64,000 nt of DNA from Pyrenochaeta sp. MPI-SDFR-AT-0127 (lineage: Eukaryota > Ascomycota > Dothideomycetes > Pleosporales > Cucurbitariaceae). The stretch spans positions 21,626 through 85,625 of the forward strand of contig JAGTJM010000097.1 of the NCBI GenBank assembly GCA_020747015.1. Reading direction: 5' to 3'. Below are positions 1-10,149 of this stretch, piece after piece. The notes beneath the pieces are model-generated. The model saw only the letters and a list, made by a program, of their open reading frames with translations. It was not told where the DNA came from and made no database searches. Made by a program: the position numbers and the translations under genes. The first letter of the stretch is position 1. Every line of letters starts with the position of its first letter.

Positions 1-7
1 CGCCGTC

Positions 8-1099
8 ATGTTCCGCCGTCCAGGTGCCGGACGCTCCAAAGCTTCAAACGATACACTCTGCCAAAAGTGTTTGAAGAGAGGACACTACAGCTACGAATGC
101 AAAGCATCAGCTCAAGAGCGACCATATACATCCCGACCTTCGAGGACCCAGCAGCTTCTCAACCCCAAGCTGAAGCCTAAGCTCACCACTGACGTTCCGA
201 ACGACCTTTTGCGTAAGAATGGTGTTGCCAACGAAATCCTGAAGAAAAAAGAGGAGGATCGCAAACGCTCTCGCTCACTATCCACCTCGTCCGCGGACTC
301 GGTGTCCACCATATCTACAAACCGCTCAAGATCCAAGTCACCGCCGAGACGCCAAAAGCACGACGAGGCTGCACCATCACCCCACGACAACAAGACGTTG
401 GGCAAGCGTGCTAGACGTTCAATTTCTATGGATTCGCGCTCATCAGAAGGCTCATGGAATGGCGACCGAAATACGAGACGACGCATGAGTTCTTTCAGCC
501 CGGGCGAGCGAGGAAGGCGGAGGTCGAGGTCAAGATCGAGGTCAGCTCGCATGCAGATATCTCACGACGATGCTTCGCGACAAAAGGGTGGGCGTGAAGG
601 CCTCTCAAGAAGCAGAAGTGGCAGCAGAAAACGAGGAGGGCGATGGTCACGCAGCAGAAGTGGGACGAGGCGTGGAAAGCGACCCGCACGACAAACATCA
701 CTGTCTCGTTCGCGATCACGAAGCCTGGACCGCATGGATACTTCGGACGACCGCAACCCACCCAATGGTACTGCACGAGGAAGATGGGGAGCGTCGCCAG
801 CTGGAAAAGCTGCTCCCTCGCAATCTCCTCCGCCGTTCAGAGGCGGTCGAGATCGCAGCCAAAGCCCATACTCTAAAAGAAAGGCAGCACGGCGCTCGCC
901 CAGCCCTCAGGAACGGAGAAACGGAGTACGAGGCCGTGGAGGACCACCTGTTGGACGGAATCGGTTTGATGACCGACCTGCTCGACCGAACGGTAGGCCG
1001 GCGCCACCACCTGTACAAGCACCCTCAGTGCAGCGAGAGCGTAGCCTAAGTCCGTACAGTAAGCGCGTGGCCCTGACGAGGATGGCGCAGGCTGGATGA
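8..1099 (+). CDS. SR-rich CCHC zinc-knuckle protein
   Basis: Predicted 363-residue nuclear RNA-associated protein. A single zinc knuckle of the form C-x2-C-x4-H-x4-C sits at residues 18-31 (C18, C21, H26, C31), close to the N-terminus, followed by a conserved stretch (about 45-80) containing TQQLLNPKL and VPNDLLRK. The remainder (about 85-363) is low-complexity and very rich in Ser-Arg and Arg-Ser dipeptides, as in splicing-associated RS domains. The layout matches the ZCCHC10-like fungal family, whose members are thought to bind RNA or splicing factors. The start is the first ATG of the frame and lies only 7 bases from the window edge, so an upstream exon cannot be excluded. No intron is needed. 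The exact role is inferred. Confidence 0.82.
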   Translation: MFRRPGAGRSKASNDTLCQKCLKRGHYSYECKASAQERPYTSRPSRTQQLLNPKLKPKLTTDVPNDLLRKNGVANEILKKKEEDRKRSRSLSTSSADSVSTISTNRSRSKSPPRRQKHDEAAPSPHDNKTLGKRARRSISMDSRSSEGSWNGDRNTRRRMSSFSPGERGRRRSRSRSRSARMQISHDDASRQKGGREGLSRSRSGSRKRGGRWSRSRSGTRRGKRPARQTSLSRSRSRSLDRMDTSDDRNPPNGTARGRWGASPAGKAAPSQSPPPFRGGRDRSQSPYSKRKAARRSPSPQERRNGVRGRGGPPVGRNRFDDRPARPNGRPAPPPVQAPSVQRERSLSPYSKRVALTRMAQAG

Positions 1100-1572
1100 A
1101 TGCGATTAGAGAATGGCTTGAGATATACTCGCATAACGTTTTGCCTTCAAGACGTTGAGCGCTTCAGAAGTAACCCCTTTGGTGTAATTATCAGGATATT
1201 GCAGATTGTCATAGCTACTTATTGACGTGGGAAAAACCGAGACTGGTGGGAGTATTCTTTGATAAGACGCAAAATAGAGACGTGGAGCAGCTAGATCATT
1301 TCTTTCTGACCAACTGGTCCAGTAGACCTTTCTCATTGTATTCTTAGCTGTTATATACCCTCTCAAGAACTTCCAATGTCACCCCCACCGTCTTCCGCTT
1401 CCTGTCTTGCATTGCGCGACGTTGGCCGCAGCGTTCTTCGTAATCTCGGCAGTCCGCACAAGCGTCCAAGCTGCTCGCAGTGGGCTCAGCGTTCATGCTC
1501 GAATTGGAGATGACTCTGAGCACCGCCAAATTCCCGTTATTGATTGATCCAAATCACACGCTGTTGCACCCT
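1100..1572. other. Tail-to-tail intergenic region
   Basis: This lies between the stop of the zinc-knuckle gene and the stop of the Cwf18 gene on the opposite strand. It should hold both 3' UTRs. I see no gene or repeat in it. Confidence 0.6.
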
Positions 1573-2208
1573 TCAGCTAACGTCCTCATCCTCCTCATCC
1601 CTTCTCCTGTCCCTTGCCTCCTCCTGTTCCTTGAGATGCATAGCCTCCACCAACTCACTGCCTTCCATGCCCACTTCTTCGCCGCCCTCCCCAATTTTCC
1701 CTGTACCCACCTCTTTCTGTTTAATTGCCTTCTGGGCTTCTACTCTCCCTCGTACTAATTTTGCAATCGCATTCTCAGTCTGTACATCTAGGGGCTTCAT
1801 CTTCTGCTCTAAGTCTCGTTTCAAATCCCAATTTGGCTTCTTGGGCTGGAGCTTGAATAAATCCAGTCCCTTGTCGTCCGCCTTTTCTGCATCCTGTTGT
1901 GCTTTGGTCTCGAGCGCGAGTTGTTGCGCCTTATATTCTAAGGTGGATGTTGGGTCCGCGATAGGGAGATTGTCGAAGCCGAGTTTTACATTGCGCGTTG
2001 TGGAATCGTAATTGCGCCCAGAGAGGTAGGTGGAGACTACCGACGGTTCTTCGTCAGGCTCTGTGCGAGCGAGGGCCGTGGAGTCTGAGGACTGTAGTTC
2101 GCCATCTTGTTCCTCTGATGGTGCTTGTTTCCGCTTCAAGGACTTGAGTTGTGCCAAACGGGCTTTGCGATCGTTTGCGGCTGCTGCTAACTTTTCGTGG
2201 GAGGACAT
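1573..2208 (-). CDS. cwf18: Pre-mRNA splicing factor Cwf18 (CCDC12 family)
   Basis: Small component of the spliceosome (Prp19/Cdc5 complex family; human CCDC12, fission yeast Cwf18), acting in the nucleus. The N-terminus SSHEKLAAAANDRKARLAQL followed by KSLKRKQ is the family hallmark. The central FDNLP and TSTLEYKAQQL block and the LFKLQPKKPNWDLKRDLE block, then KLVRGR, are also characteristic. The C-terminus is acidic and charged. I chose the ATG at 2208 because the family starts with MSS-E directly before this helix; the frame stays open for another 20 codons upstream (to 2268), which are probably 5' UTR. Predicted length is 211 residues, with no intron. It is divergent with the PPR gene and shares a 500-bp promoter region. 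Confidence 0.88.
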   Translation of the reverse strand: MSSHEKLAAAANDRKARLAQLKSLKRKQAPSEEQDGELQSSDSTALARTEPDEEPSVVSTYLSGRNYDSTTRNVKLGFDNLPIADPTSTLEYKAQQLALETKAQQDAEKADDKGLDLFKLQPKKPNWDLKRDLEQKMKPLDVQTENAIAKLVRGRVEAQKAIKQKEVGTGKIGEGGEEVGMEGSELVEAMHLKEQEEARDRRRDEEDEDVS

Positions 2209-2708
2209 GGTGCGAGCCTCGAAGTTGCGCCGGAGTCGCTCTGTGGCTTCACAAGCAAAGTCTGACACTGAACGGCATGTAAAGCGACTTACTAAGCGCC
2301 GAGAAGTATATCAGGCAATACACGAGGGCCGTGACTCGACGTGCAGTTGTGAAGTTGAAGTTGAGTCGTGGGGGCTTTGCGGAGCTTAAGCTCGGAGGTG
2401 GGAAGATCTTCTCCAGCTAGCGCCTTGAACCACACCCGCAATATGACAACTTTTTCCACGCCCTCATCCATCGCGACTTTCATCAACACCTACGCGTCAT
2501 GGCCCGATGAAAGATCCCCATCTGCCGTCCTCCCATGCCCCGAGTCCGCATTCCCAATGCTAGCCTCATCGCCAGCGCGGACCTTCCCATCCTTCCGTTC
2601 CTTGCGCCGAGGGCCTTCGCTGAGTCCCCTATCTCAAGAAGGAGCAAACCACAAAATGAAAAGAGCGATGAGACACACGAAGCGAAGAAGAAGGCGTTGT
2701 CACGTCCA
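2209..2708. promoter_or_regulatory. Shared divergent promoter of Cwf18 and PPR genes
   Basis: Five hundred bases lie between the two divergent start codons. A 91-codon open frame starts at the ATG at 2443 and ends at 2718, overlapping the chosen PPR start codon by 10 bases in another frame, so it could act as an upstream ORF. The PPR frame itself is open back to an ATG at 2535. No clear TATA box was seen. Confidence 0.45.
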
Positions 2709-5700
2709 ATGTGCTTAGAGCCGGTTCGATGCAGACGCTCAGTTCAAGATGGCTGCTCGCCCTTTGATTCGAGCTCTTGCCTACCAACTACACCGCAAGT
2801 CACCACCGCTGGACTGCTTCGACCTTCATGCTCGAATTGGAACAGTGGGGGAGTATTCGCTCCAACACGTCATGTGGATCACCTCTATGCCGACATATTC
2901 TCCTTTGCTCGTCAGCAAGCACGGAGCTACTCCACGACTACGCCTGCAATTCGAGAAATTGCTGCTGCTGCAAGATTGTCGAAACGGAAAGCTCAAGCAA
3001 ATCGTGGGCGCCCGCCTTCAATTCTCGCTCGACGCGGGCCCATTCTAGCCTCCAAACGTGAGAAAGCGCTTACGTTGGAACAACAACGATTGTCCAGATA
3101 CATTTCTCGACTACCACCATGGTTTACAGCATCGCATCGACTGCGGCAAGGTCAATACAGATCCATACGTCGTCGCATTATCAATCTTCAAGGCTGGGAT
3201 GCTACACAGTTAGACCTCGGAGGAATCAATAGTAGCTCGAGCAACAGTTCTGATCTCCTGCGAGCTTTCGCTGCGCTTGACCGCGCATTGTACCCAAATA
3301 TTGGACAGCATACCCGAAAAATCATAATAAAGCACGATCCTAGATGTGTTCGCTGGAGCACGCACCTATTTCCACTTGGTATTCAGAGTAGTCTGGATCA
3401 AGTCTGGATGAGATGGATGGATATTGATGTCCCTACCAGAAGGACCTCCTTCCAAAAGTTGCTTCTTTATCTCCTTGATCGCAAGCCTGCGCGTGCATTG
3501 CATTTCATCCAGGTGCTAGCCGATGAGCCACTCTGGCGAGGCAAGAAGGCCGAAATTATTGCAGATGCTCTAGGTCATCTCTCCAAGATACACACCAAGG
3601 GGATCTACCCGCAAACCAAAGGATGGAACATAGATGCTGAAGCAAATAAGCGCGAATTCGTACCAGCATTCGTTTATATTTTCAAGAAGATACTCTCTGG
3701 CAAGCCGGATGTGTGCTCGCAGGACTTGTTGTACAGCATCGTTGGGCTAGCAACGACTGAAGATCTTAAGAAAGTATTTGACTGTTTGGTTCAAGCTCGC
3801 ACACGATTTGGCTTTGATACCCTTCTTCACTATGCCAATGCGTTTGGCGAGGCAGGCGAAGTTCAGTATGCATTACGATGTCTCGACGAACTCAAAGTGA
3901 GAAACAGCATGGGGGCATGGCAATCGGTCATCGATCGTGAACGATTTCGATGGAGTTGCGCCTTAATATTGCGCAAGAGCATGAGTAAAAGTCAGAAATA
4001 TCACGAGACTCCTGGGATTGTCGCGGCCTTCGTGCGCTTGGGCGTGAAGATGGACATCCTCCTCTACAACGTGGTCATGCACAATGCGATGGAAGCCGGC
4101 GACTATACTACCGCTTTCAAGGTATACAATGCGCTAGAAGACAATGGACTGAAACCTGACAACGCTACCTTGTCCATTTTACTTCACGGTTGTACATTAC
4201 AGAACGACCCAGCAATGTTCCACGAGTTTGCAGAACATTGCGCAGAGGTTGCAAAGGAGACCGGAGACCCCCGTCTAGCCACTGACTATCTTTACTACGT
4301 ATACATGCGCCATGCTGCAAGTACTGATACGTCGCAAACCACGAATTTGGTATGGCAGACCTATCTCAGATTCTTCTCAGCAACACCGTTGGAAGCTTTC
4401 ACCCGTCGCGGCAGCAAAGTGCTAAGGCATATTATGGAAATGCGACATGTCGTGACAGAGCCTATTTTGTTTGAGCCTCCCCCTGTCGCTCTATACATCA
4501 TGCTGCAAATGGAAATTAGATCAGCGCTCACGTTGAGTGATCACCGAGTTTACAACTTATATCAGCAGTTTCGACAACTTGCGACAACAGGTTCCAATCC
4601 TTCGCTCACGGCGTTGGTTCAGACCCCTACAATCTGGAATGCCTTCCTTCTCGCCTTTTGTAAGAGGCAGCAATTCGCAAGCGCATCTCAACTTGTCAAA
4701 GATATGATGGACGGTCAAACCCAACCCAATGTCTACAGCTGGAACATATTGATGCAGGCGTTCTTCAAAACTGGACAAGTACAAGCCGCCGATCGTGTTT
4801 TTGAGATCATGCGGAACAAAAGTGTTGATCCTGATCAATTTAGCTATGGCATATTGCTGCGAGGATATGCAAAAGCTCAGCTCGTTGAGCGGATAGGCGA
4901 CACTATGCAGCATGTCGAAACTGCTGAAGAGATGGACCCTGACCTGTTGAGGGCATTAGCGAAGGTAGTGAATCGGAAAAGCTTGATGTTTACGCTAGAA
5001 AAAAGCAGGCTTGACAGAGAAGCAAGGGCGCAAGCGCAGTTAATTGCAGATGCTGAAGTGGAGCGGCAGAGGTGGGAGTTTCCGCAGCTTACCCCGACGC
5101 TGCCGGTTGTTTCGCGCACAGGTTCAGCCACCACAACAACATCATTCAGCACTGAAACACCAATGGATTCTCAAGCGACTGGGGTCTATCATGTCCAGAA
5201 ACCTACGATTGTTTCGAAAGAGTCTCCAACCGTTCCTTCCGAACCAGTCTCTCTCCCCCAAGAGCAGAATACAAACGATGAAGACATCTTTTCTTTTCTT
5301 CAGAAGTCATCAACCAGACCTCAAGGATTATCGCCTAGTTCCTACGAACCATCAGTTGTATCCCCAGACTCTTCTGAGATCACCAGAGAGCTCCAGGAAC
5401 TGCGAGTCTCCTCTGACTATTCGGCATCGAACAAACCTGATCCGTATGACCCTGAGTTTCAATATAGAAAGCTACAAGAACAACTAGGCATTGCATCGCC
5501 AACATCCAACACACAAGCACCCGCGCCAAGTTTAATTGCCTCCTTCGGTGCGAATCTGGGTTTCAAAAGCATGCTGCCAGCCGAGGCCCAAAATCAGCCA
5601 GTGGCGGCAAAGAATACAAATTTGCGCCCCAAATCAATGCTGCCAGGGAAGGGAAATGAGTTCGTTGAGTCTAAAAGGTTGCCCAAGGTCAAGGTAAGGA

Positions 5701-5744
5701 GAGTCATGCGGCTTCATCTCACGGAGAAGGAGGGAAAGAAGTAA
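2709..5744 (+). CDS. Mitochondrial pentatricopeptide repeat (PPR) protein
   Basis: Large intronless frame. From the ATG at 2709 it encodes 1011 residues; an in-frame ATG at 2535 would add 58. PPR proteins bind organellar RNA and help its processing or translation. The N-terminus is Arg/Ser-rich, and ARSYSTTTPA about 75 residues in resembles a mitochondrial presequence cleavage site. Helical repeats fill the middle. The clearest PPR motifs are the one around LLYNVVMHNAMEAGDYTTAF (about 4050-4190) and the pair beginning PNVYSWNILMQAFFKTGQ and DPDQFSYGILLRGYAKAQ (about 4725-4880). The last 200 residues are low-complexity and Ser/Pro-rich, ending in a basic tail. I preferred the later start because the extra 58 residues are not presequence-like. 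The target RNA cannot be told. Confidence 0.82.
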   Translation: MCLEPVRCRRSVQDGCSPFDSSSCLPTTPQVTTAGLLRPSCSNWNSGGVFAPTRHVDHLYADIFSFARQQARSYSTTTPAIREIAAAARLSKRKAQANRGRPPSILARRGPILASKREKALTLEQQRLSRYISRLPPWFTASHRLRQGQYRSIRRRIINLQGWDATQLDLGGINSSSSNSSDLLRAFAALDRALYPNIGQHTRKIIIKHDPRCVRWSTHLFPLGIQSSLDQVWMRWMDIDVPTRRTSFQKLLLYLLDRKPARALHFIQVLADEPLWRGKKAEIIADALGHLSKIHTKGIYPQTKGWNIDAEANKREFVPAFVYIFKKILSGKPDVCSQDLLYSIVGLATTEDLKKVFDCLVQARTRFGFDTLLHYANAFGEAGEVQYALRCLDELKVRNSMGAWQSVIDRERFRWSCALILRKSMSKSQKYHETPGIVAAFVRLGVKMDILLYNVVMHNAMEAGDYTTAFKVYNALEDNGLKPDNATLSILLHGCTLQNDPAMFHEFAEHCAEVAKETGDPRLATDYLYYVYMRHAASTDTSQTTNLVWQTYLRFFSATPLEAFTRRGSKVLRHIMEMRHVVTEPILFEPPPVALYIMLQMEIRSALTLSDHRVYNLYQQFRQLATTGSNPSLTALVQTPTIWNAFLLAFCKRQQFASASQLVKDMMDGQTQPNVYSWNILMQAFFKTGQVQAADRVFEIMRNKSVDPDQFSYGILLRGYAKAQLVERIGDTMQHVETAEEMDPDLLRALAKVVNRKSLMFTLEKSRLDREARAQAQLIADAEVERQRWEFPQLTPTLPVVSRTGSATTTTSFSTETPMDSQATGVYHVQKPTIVSKESPTVPSEPVSLPQEQNTNDEDIFSFLQKSSTRPQGLSPSSYEPSVVSPDSSEITRELQELRVSSDYSASNKPDPYDPEFQYRKLQEQLGIASPTSNTQAPAPSLIASFGANLGFKSMLPAEAQNQPVAAKNTNLRPKSMLPGKGNEFVESKRLPKVKVRRVMRLHLTEKEGKK

Positions 5745-6129
5745 AGGTTCGAGACATTCAGATTGTGATGAATTAACTTCTACACCATGGAATGCGTGGC
5801 GGCATTGTATATTAGGAAGCCTTGTGGATTATATGTTGGACGAATAATGTCACATGTGATTAGCTGATAGTGGCGTAGCGTTGCATAGCACTTGTGGCGT
5901 TTGGGACACTTTTATATATTCTAGTTGGCGTAGTCATATGTACGATGAAATGTTTAAATTATGAGCAGCGAAAATGTGTACTGACAATTAATATGTGACG
6001 TTCTTGGCACACGCTGAGATTAGGCCTCCATGTTCCTCGGAAAGTTCCCCGATGCTGACGAAGTGTGTTACAGCACAGCATGGATAACCCCTTTCGAGTA
6101 CGTACCCCCATCAGCAACGCAAAGTAGAG
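5745..6129. other. 3' flank of the PPR gene
   Basis: Moderately AT-rich intergenic DNA. It contains the expected 3' UTR of the PPR gene and no recognisable gene. The first weak copy of the downstream repeat may begin near its right end. Confidence 0.5.
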
Positions 6130-7180
6130 CCTGATCAATGATCCTTGGCCGACTCTCAGTATAGCCGGTGAATACACCCGTTCTGTGCGCCTATCATCTA
6201 TACTTCTCACTGAACCTTCCTTGTGCGGTATATGTTCAAGGTGGCGAAAGAGAAAGACCGCAAATGTCTCCGTTTTGTACGCCTATTATCTATACTCTTA
6301 GCTGAAATTTCCTTGTGAGGTACATACTCGTATTGGTTACAAAGTAAGGCCCGGAAATAAAGCCGCACTCGCCGCCTGCTCTCGACACCACTTGGTGCAT
6401 TACTTGATTGAGGTGAAAGGATGGAGGCGTTGCCGACCTCGATAATCTGTGGAGGCAACAGAGAAAGGCCGGGAAATGCTCCCGTATTCAACGCCTACTA
6501 TCAACACTATTGCACATGTTACCTTATGAGGGTGAAGGATCGTGGAATTAAGCTCCACGGTCCGAGGAGGCAGCAGAGAAACGCCGGAGAGTGAAGCCGG
6601 ATTCTACGCCTATTATCAACACTATTCTGGATATTACTCAATACGGTGAAGAAAAAGCACATTATCTCTCTATGCTGACGTGGATGGCGATATAAAACGG
6701 CCGGAATTGCTCCTGAATGTGCGCCCACTATCAAAACGCCTCGGTGCATTACTCGATAAGGTGAAGCAAACGGGACATGATCGTAGCCACCTCAAAGAAA
6801 CGCCGCAGAGTCTGCCCGTTTTCTACGCCTAAAATCCACAGACTTTCCAGTACCTACTGGATAGAGTAGTGGATTGCCACGATATTCCACCGTGTTGTGG
6901 CAACACCAAGGAGCATTTTCGGGTATGCGGCTTCCAAGGCTTAAATGCGGCTTCGATCCACTTTCCCGATAAAGAACTACACAAACCCTACAACCTATGG
7001 AACATACGTGGGACTGGCGGGCTATCGTACCCGTGTTTTCAATCTGCGATCAACACTCTTCCCATAACTTACTGCATCCAGTAGACGGCGTGCAACAATG
7101 TTTGCATTTCCAGTGGTTCACGAGCGCCACGTCAGACGGAGCGGCAGGCGAACCCGTGGATATGCCTCCGCGATCCACGT
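6130..7180. repeat. Degenerate tandem array, about 10 units of 92-125 bp (decayed ankyrin-type gene?)
   Basis: A box of about 45 bases recurs at intervals of roughly 92-125 bp. Its core reads approximately cgcctattatcaacac and is preceded by a motif like gaaacgccggaaatgctccc. Recognisable cores lie near 6187, 6279, 6375, 6489, 6605, 6722, 6827, 6950, 7043 and 7166. Between cores a second weaker box resembling ttactcgataaggtgaag recurs. The repeats are diverged, and every frame is interrupted. The period is close to 99 bp (33 codons). On the minus strand some units translate to pieces reminiscent of ankyrin repeats, such as an interior like GGYDHV and, to the right at 7118-7387, ILLAAGYGNGSIAL. 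A decayed ankyrin-repeat gene on the minus strand is therefore the favoured reading; a plain minisatellite is the alternative. Confidence 0.6.
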
Positions 7181-8312
7181 CAGCTCAGCGAGCCTGCCAG
7201 AAGCAGCAATCTGGCCGAAGTCCAATTTTGATATATAGCCATGAACCCCTGAGGGCACGGTAAAGAGCCGTAGTGGGTTATCCCGTGGTTTCGCGACTAC
7301 AATCGACAGTGCAATGCTGCCATTTCCATAACCGGCAGCCAAGAGAATGCCGATTTTCGCTGATTGTGACATGCTCGGCCCGACCATCTCTCCTCTTCAA
7401 ACTTCATCGGTTTGACGTGATCCAAGGGACCGTGTAAGGACCGAAATACGACACGCCATTGACTCATGCCCGTTCCTATCCTCATCGGCGGAAATGTGAC
7501 GTACGATTGATAGGTTATGAACAGGGTCTCAGGCCGAACGACGTCCTTCCCATGCTTGTGGCGATTATGACCCGCAGGGCTAGCTCTGCTCCAAGGAAAC
7601 CTAAAGTGGATTCCTCGCTATCCCTTGCTGTTCTCTCCCGCACGTGTTTGCCGACCATCTCACCCTTGGTACACAAACAGTCACGCGTTCGTGTTGCGGC
7701 CGGACTTTATTCGTCGATAGTGCCTGGCCTCAATTTTATGCAACGAACCGCTTGTTGCACTTACTACTTCTATGTACATTGTACCTAAAATAACTATTTC
7801 CATAAAGTATTGCCAAGATACGTCTAATTAAATGAAACCAGTGGTTTGGTCGGCCTAACTCGGCATCGGTTTCACGTTTGAATCAGTCAAGTGAAATTTT
7901 GAGCCGCACCTGACAAGTACCACTGCTTCTGCATCCCACGCCGGCTTCGAGAATGAATGACGTTTAAGAGCCCCATGACGACCGCCCTAGATTCGCACCA
8001 GTAGGGATACCACGCTTGGTGGAGCTTGAAGTTTGACAAGCTTTTCAACGCACGAGCTTAACAACTAGTGTGATAAGTTTTGAAAATGACGTCGCAGCAC
8101 CAGACAGGTAGCAACATGGTTCGCTGAAAATATCAGTATGCAGTACCAAATTTGCACTATTCTGGAGAGAACATGACCATATGACGGCATTGGGTTTCGG
8201 TGTCTTCATGCTGGAGTAAAACTGGAGCTTTATAGGGCTATGGAGTCCCCACGTTGTAGCATGCCATATTTCTCCAGACCAGCTTATCGGCAGTCAATAC
8301 ACATAGTCAACC
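7181..8312. other. Intergenic region upstream of the sugar transporter
   Basis: About 1.1 kb without a convincing gene. The left part (to about 7490) may hold the start-proximal part of the decayed minus-strand repeat gene. The right part is the promoter and leader of the transporter; a TATA-like tttatagggc lies at about 8230. Confidence 0.45.
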
Positions 8313-10149
8313 ATGGCCATGTTCGACCGAGTCCGAGGAAAACAGGCCTCTCCATCGCCAGCCTCGTCGACAATGGCAGACCCGGAGAAGAAGCCGCAGA
8401 TGATTGAAGTCACCATGAAGGAGATTTTCCGCGTACGCATCATCGCCATGGCAATCATTGTTTCCATGGGCGGTTTTATATTCGGGTAAGATTTCGACAA
8501 ACGAAGACGAAATGAGACATTTACTGATTTCGTACTTCTATCTTCGCAGCTACGATACCGGTCAGATATCAGGATTTCTCGAGATGCCAGACTTCCTGGA
8601 GAAGTTTGCAGATGAGACAGATGAAGTGGGAGGCTTGAAGTTTAGCAATTCAAGATCTGGACTGATTGTTGCTCTGGTATGTTGGACTGATTACCGCCTA
8701 CGTATCAGGACAGAGGCTAATAAATTATCCTAGCTGTCTATTGGTACACTGATGGGCGCTCTCATCGCTGCACCGATCTCAGATAAATACGGTCGCAAGC
8801 ACTCAATAGTGTTCTGGAACATCATTTTCTGCGTCGGTGTCATCGTCCAGATCACAACAACAACTATTTGGTACCAGGTTTCTCTAGGACGATGGGTTGC
8901 TGGCCTTGGTGTTGGGGGCTTGTCTGTACTCACGCCCATGTACCAGTCCGAAACCGCTCCACGATACGTCCGTGGTGCTCTTGTGTCCTGCTACCAGCTC
9001 TTCATCACTCTTGGCATCTTTGTTGCGTACTGCATCAACTTCGGCACAGAAGCTGACACCAGCTCGCGCGCTTGGAAGATTCCCATGGGCATTGGCTTTA
9101 TCTGGTCTGCTCTCATGGTCGTTGGCATAATGTTCATGCAGGAATCGCCACGGTGGGAGTACCGCCAGGGCAAGATTGACAGTGCACGCAAGACCATTGC
9201 GCTCACTTATGGCGTCTCAGAGGACCACGCTGAGGTCCAGCGCGAGATCAGCGAGATTCAGATGAAGCTTGAAGCTGAGCAGGCAGGCGGCGAGCATCAC
9301 CCGTGGTACGAGATTTTCACTGGCCCACGAATGTTGTACCGCGTAATTCTCGGTGTCACTCTTCAGGCGCTACAGCAATTGACCGGTGCTAACTACTACT
9401 TCTACTATGGAACGACCATCTTCAATTCAGTGGGCATCTCCAACCCTTATGTCACCTCTATGATCCTGGGAGCCGTCAACTTCGGCACCACCTTCCCAGG
9501 TCTATACATCGTCGAGAAGTATGGACGGCGACCCTCGCTGATATACGGGGCACTTTGGATGTTTATGTGCTTCTTGGTATTTGCATCATTGGGCCATTTT
9601 GCGTTGAATGATGGCGGCGGGGCGTCTAGCCAGGGTGTCGGCTATGCCATGATTACCTTCGCTTGTCTGTTCATCGCTGGGTTTGCAATGACATGGGGCC
9701 CGATTGTCTGGGCAGTTGTGGGAGAAATCTATCCAAGCCGGTACAGAGCGAAATGCATGGCATTAGCGACAGCGTCGAACTGGACATTCAACTTTCTCAT
9801 CTCGTTCTTCACGCCATACATCACCTCTGCAATCGACTACCGTTACGGCTATGTCTTTGCCGGGTGTTGTTTTGCCGGCGCAGTTGTAGTCTACTTCTTT
9901 GTCTGCGAATCGCATGGGCGCAGTCTCGAGGAGATCGATACCATGTATATCCTGGGCGTGACGCCGTGGAAGAGCAAGCACTGGCAACCGACTGAAGGCG
10001 AGGACCTTCCCAACTTGGACAACACGTACTTGACGCCTGGTGCGAGAGGTATAAATAAGAAGCAAGAGGCGCGTGTGCCTGAGGAGCTGAGAAGGGAGGA
10101 GGTTCCGGTTACTGAAGCCGATATGCAAGCGTCGGGTGCGAGGCAGTAG
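8313..10149 (+). CDS. MFS sugar (hexose) transporter
   Basis: Plasma-membrane proton-coupled or facilitative sugar carrier of the SP family (TC 2.A.1.1), 571 residues over three exons: 8313-8485, 8550-8676 and 8734-10149. Both introns (64 and 57 nt) are GT-AG. The start is fixed by the family N-terminus, with VSMGGFIFGYDTGQISGF entering helix 1. Further signatures are DKYGRK in loop 2-3, GRWVAGLGVGG in helix 4, QESPRW at the end of helix 6, QQLTGANYYFYYG in helix 7, EKYGRRPS in loop 8-9 and a C-terminal CESHGRSLEEID. Twelve membrane helices fit, with a cytosolic tail of about 70 residues. It resembles the RCO-3/high-affinity hexose transporter group of Neurospora. Substrate specificity is inferred only at the level of monosaccharides. 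Confidence 0.92.
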
